Shown here: positions 5,955 to 6,815 of the stretch, one piece after another
Layout: every line of letters begins with the position of its first letter
Numbering within the stretch: position 1 is the stretch's first letter
DNA from: an uncultured Methylobacteriaceae bacterium
GTDB lineage: Bacteria; Pseudomonadota; Alphaproteobacteria; Rhizobiales; Beijerinckiaceae
Length of the DNA stretch: 6,815 nt
Assembly (NCBI GenBank): GCA_937872715.1
Contig: CALMTJ010000033.1
Span: forward strand, 1 to 6,815
Direction of reading: 5' to 3'
Made by a program: the position numbers and the translations under genes
Notes under the pieces: generated by a model
Told to the model about the DNA's origin: nothing
Seen by the model: only the letters and a program-made list of their open reading frames with translations
The model's database searches: none

Positions 5955-6815
5955 TGGAAGGCTTTCAGCATGCGGCGAAAATGGCCTTGCCGCCTCTCGT
6001 AGCTGTCCGTGTTCTTGTTGACGACCTGAGTGACCTCGTCCACGTTCGCATCGAGAGTTCCGTGATCGGCGATCTTGGCGAGCTTCTTCCACGCCCAGAA
6101 ACACACGGCCGACCTGATGCTGTACGGAAACGTCTCCATCATCTCGGGATTCGACATGAAGTCGACTCCGCTCCCGGGATACAGCTTGCCGTATTGCTGG
6201 TTGATCTCCCGGTAATTGTCACGGAACGTGATCTGAATGAGGCCCCTGCCCCGGTATTTCCAGCCGTCCCCGCTCGCGACGTCTCCGTTGCCGTATCTCT
6301 TCGCGTAGGCTTTGTTGGCGATGACCTCCTCGTTCGCTCTCCGGGTGGCCGTGTACCCGTCGGTCTCCGCCTCGTCCTTGTGGTGGCCGTAATAGCCGAA
6401 CGTCTTCACGAGCCTGTTCGGAGGGTACTGGAAGCCCTCCGCCGCACGATCGAGCCCCGGCCCGCTCTCCTCTCTCAATTGCGCGAAGAAGTGAGCCCTC
6501 CTCAGAACGCTGTCTAGGCCGTAGCCGGGAAGATCGTTGTTCAGCTCCTTCGCGACGCTCTCGAGATAGGTCGCGTCCGCCCTGGGAAAGGCCAGGGAGA
6601 GTTGGGCGGCGGTGATGGGGGTCAGGAGGGACACCGCCCGGTCGATGATCAGCCTGCCGGCATCGACCATATGCGCCAGGCAGGTGATGACCTCCTCGTC
6701 GGAGGGGAGGCATATGCCGAGCTCGTCCAGGCACAGATGCCGGAGCTGCGACATGGCGCCGTCGTCGTGCTTCGCCTCGGAGAGTTCGCGGTGGGGATCC
6801 CGCGGCCGGCGGTGG
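5939..6815 (-). CDS. Glycoside hydrolase family 19 (chitinase/endolysin-like) protein, 5' end outside window
   Basis: GH19 enzymes hydrolyse beta-1,4 links in chitin or, in many bacterial and phage members, peptidoglycan. Counting from the Met at 6754, the domain spans about 45-268. It has LTPITAAQL, then HFFAQLREESG with the catalytic acid Glu96, AEGFQYPPNRLVKTF with Glu106 as the likely second acid, AKRYGNGDVASGDGWKYRGR followed by GLIQITFRDNY (152-181), a Trp-rich helix (FWAWKKLA) and a final VVNKNTDSYERRQGHF. The frame stays open for 20 more codons to the window edge, and no ribosome-binding site precedes Met6754. The true start is therefore probably outside, leaving room for a delivery or binding domain. 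Residues 1-44 (HLCLDELGICLPSDEEVITC...) are not part of a usual GH19 fold. The usual His before the catalytic Glu-Ser (HES) is replaced (REES). No signal peptide is visible. G+C is lower than in the left half of the window. Confidence 0.9.
   Translation of the reverse strand, partial: HRRPRDPHRELSEAKHDDGAMSQLRHLCLDELGICLPSDEEVITCLAHMVDAGRLIIDRAVSLLTPITAAQLSLAFPRADATYLESVAKELNNDLPGYGLDSVLRRAHFFAQLREESGPGLDRAAEGFQYPPNRLVKTFGYYGHHKDEAETDGYTATRRANEEVIANKAYAKRYGNGDVASGDGWKYRGRGLIQITFRDNYREINQQYGKLYPGSGVDFMSNPEMMETFPYSIRSAVCFWAWKKLAKIADHGTLDANVDEVTQVVNKNTDSYERRQGHFRRMLKAFQWHAG

Noticed and set aside
5955..6104. 50-codon upstream extension of the six-Cys protein
   Set aside because: It would bury the signal peptide inside the protein and lies wholly within the GH19 coding sequence in another frame.
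1..6815. CRISPR arrays, tRNA, rRNA, or a transposase gene
   Set aside because: No regularly spaced direct repeats, no tRNA-like cloverleaf with a CCA/T-loop signature, no rRNA-like tract and no transposase motifs were seen on either strand.

Overview
The window is GC-rich DNA that most resembles an alphaproteobacterium of the order Hyphomicrobiales, probably Methylobacterium or a close relative. The reasons are codon use dominated by G/C third positions, a porin of the Rhizobiales Omp2/RopA type, and intergenic palindromes of a kind I recall from this order. The genus is an inference.

Layout. At 1-1550 (+) lies the C-terminal part of a periplasmic Slt70-like lytic transglycosylase that begins upstream of the window. 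Its stop codon sits on the edge of a 169-bp non-coding palindromic element (1550-1718). This element has imperfect terminal inverted repeats, a flanking TTA duplication and nested hairpins, and looks like a MITE. At 1838-2716 (+) follows an alpha/beta hydrolase with a complete Ser-Asp-His triad. The gap 2717-2999 holds two inverted copies of a REP-like palindrome and the intrinsic terminator of the next gene. At 3000-4643 (-) is a complete outer-membrane porin. The 738 bp upstream of the porin hold its leader and, on the + strand at about 5069-5325, a decayed cytochrome P450 C-terminus with a frameshift and the haem-ligand Cys replaced by Ser. At 5382-5954 (-) is a small exported six-cysteine protein of unknown function. 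It overlaps by 16 bp the 3' end of a glycoside hydrolase family 19 (chitinase/endolysin-like) gene (5939-6815, -), whose reading frame runs off the right edge.

How the parts fit. The first half is ordinary envelope and housekeeping content: peptidoglycan turnover, a small-molecule hydrolase and a porin. The right end looks more like accessory DNA. A GH19 wall-degrading enzyme is translationally overlapped with a periplasm-targeted disulfide-rich protein, next to a P450 fossil, and the GH19 base composition is visibly lower in G+C (about 58% in two lines counted by hand). The GH19/six-Cys pair has the architecture of a lytic effector or toxin with a periplasmic inhibitor. That is a hypothesis; the sequence shows only the domain, the signal peptide and the overlap.
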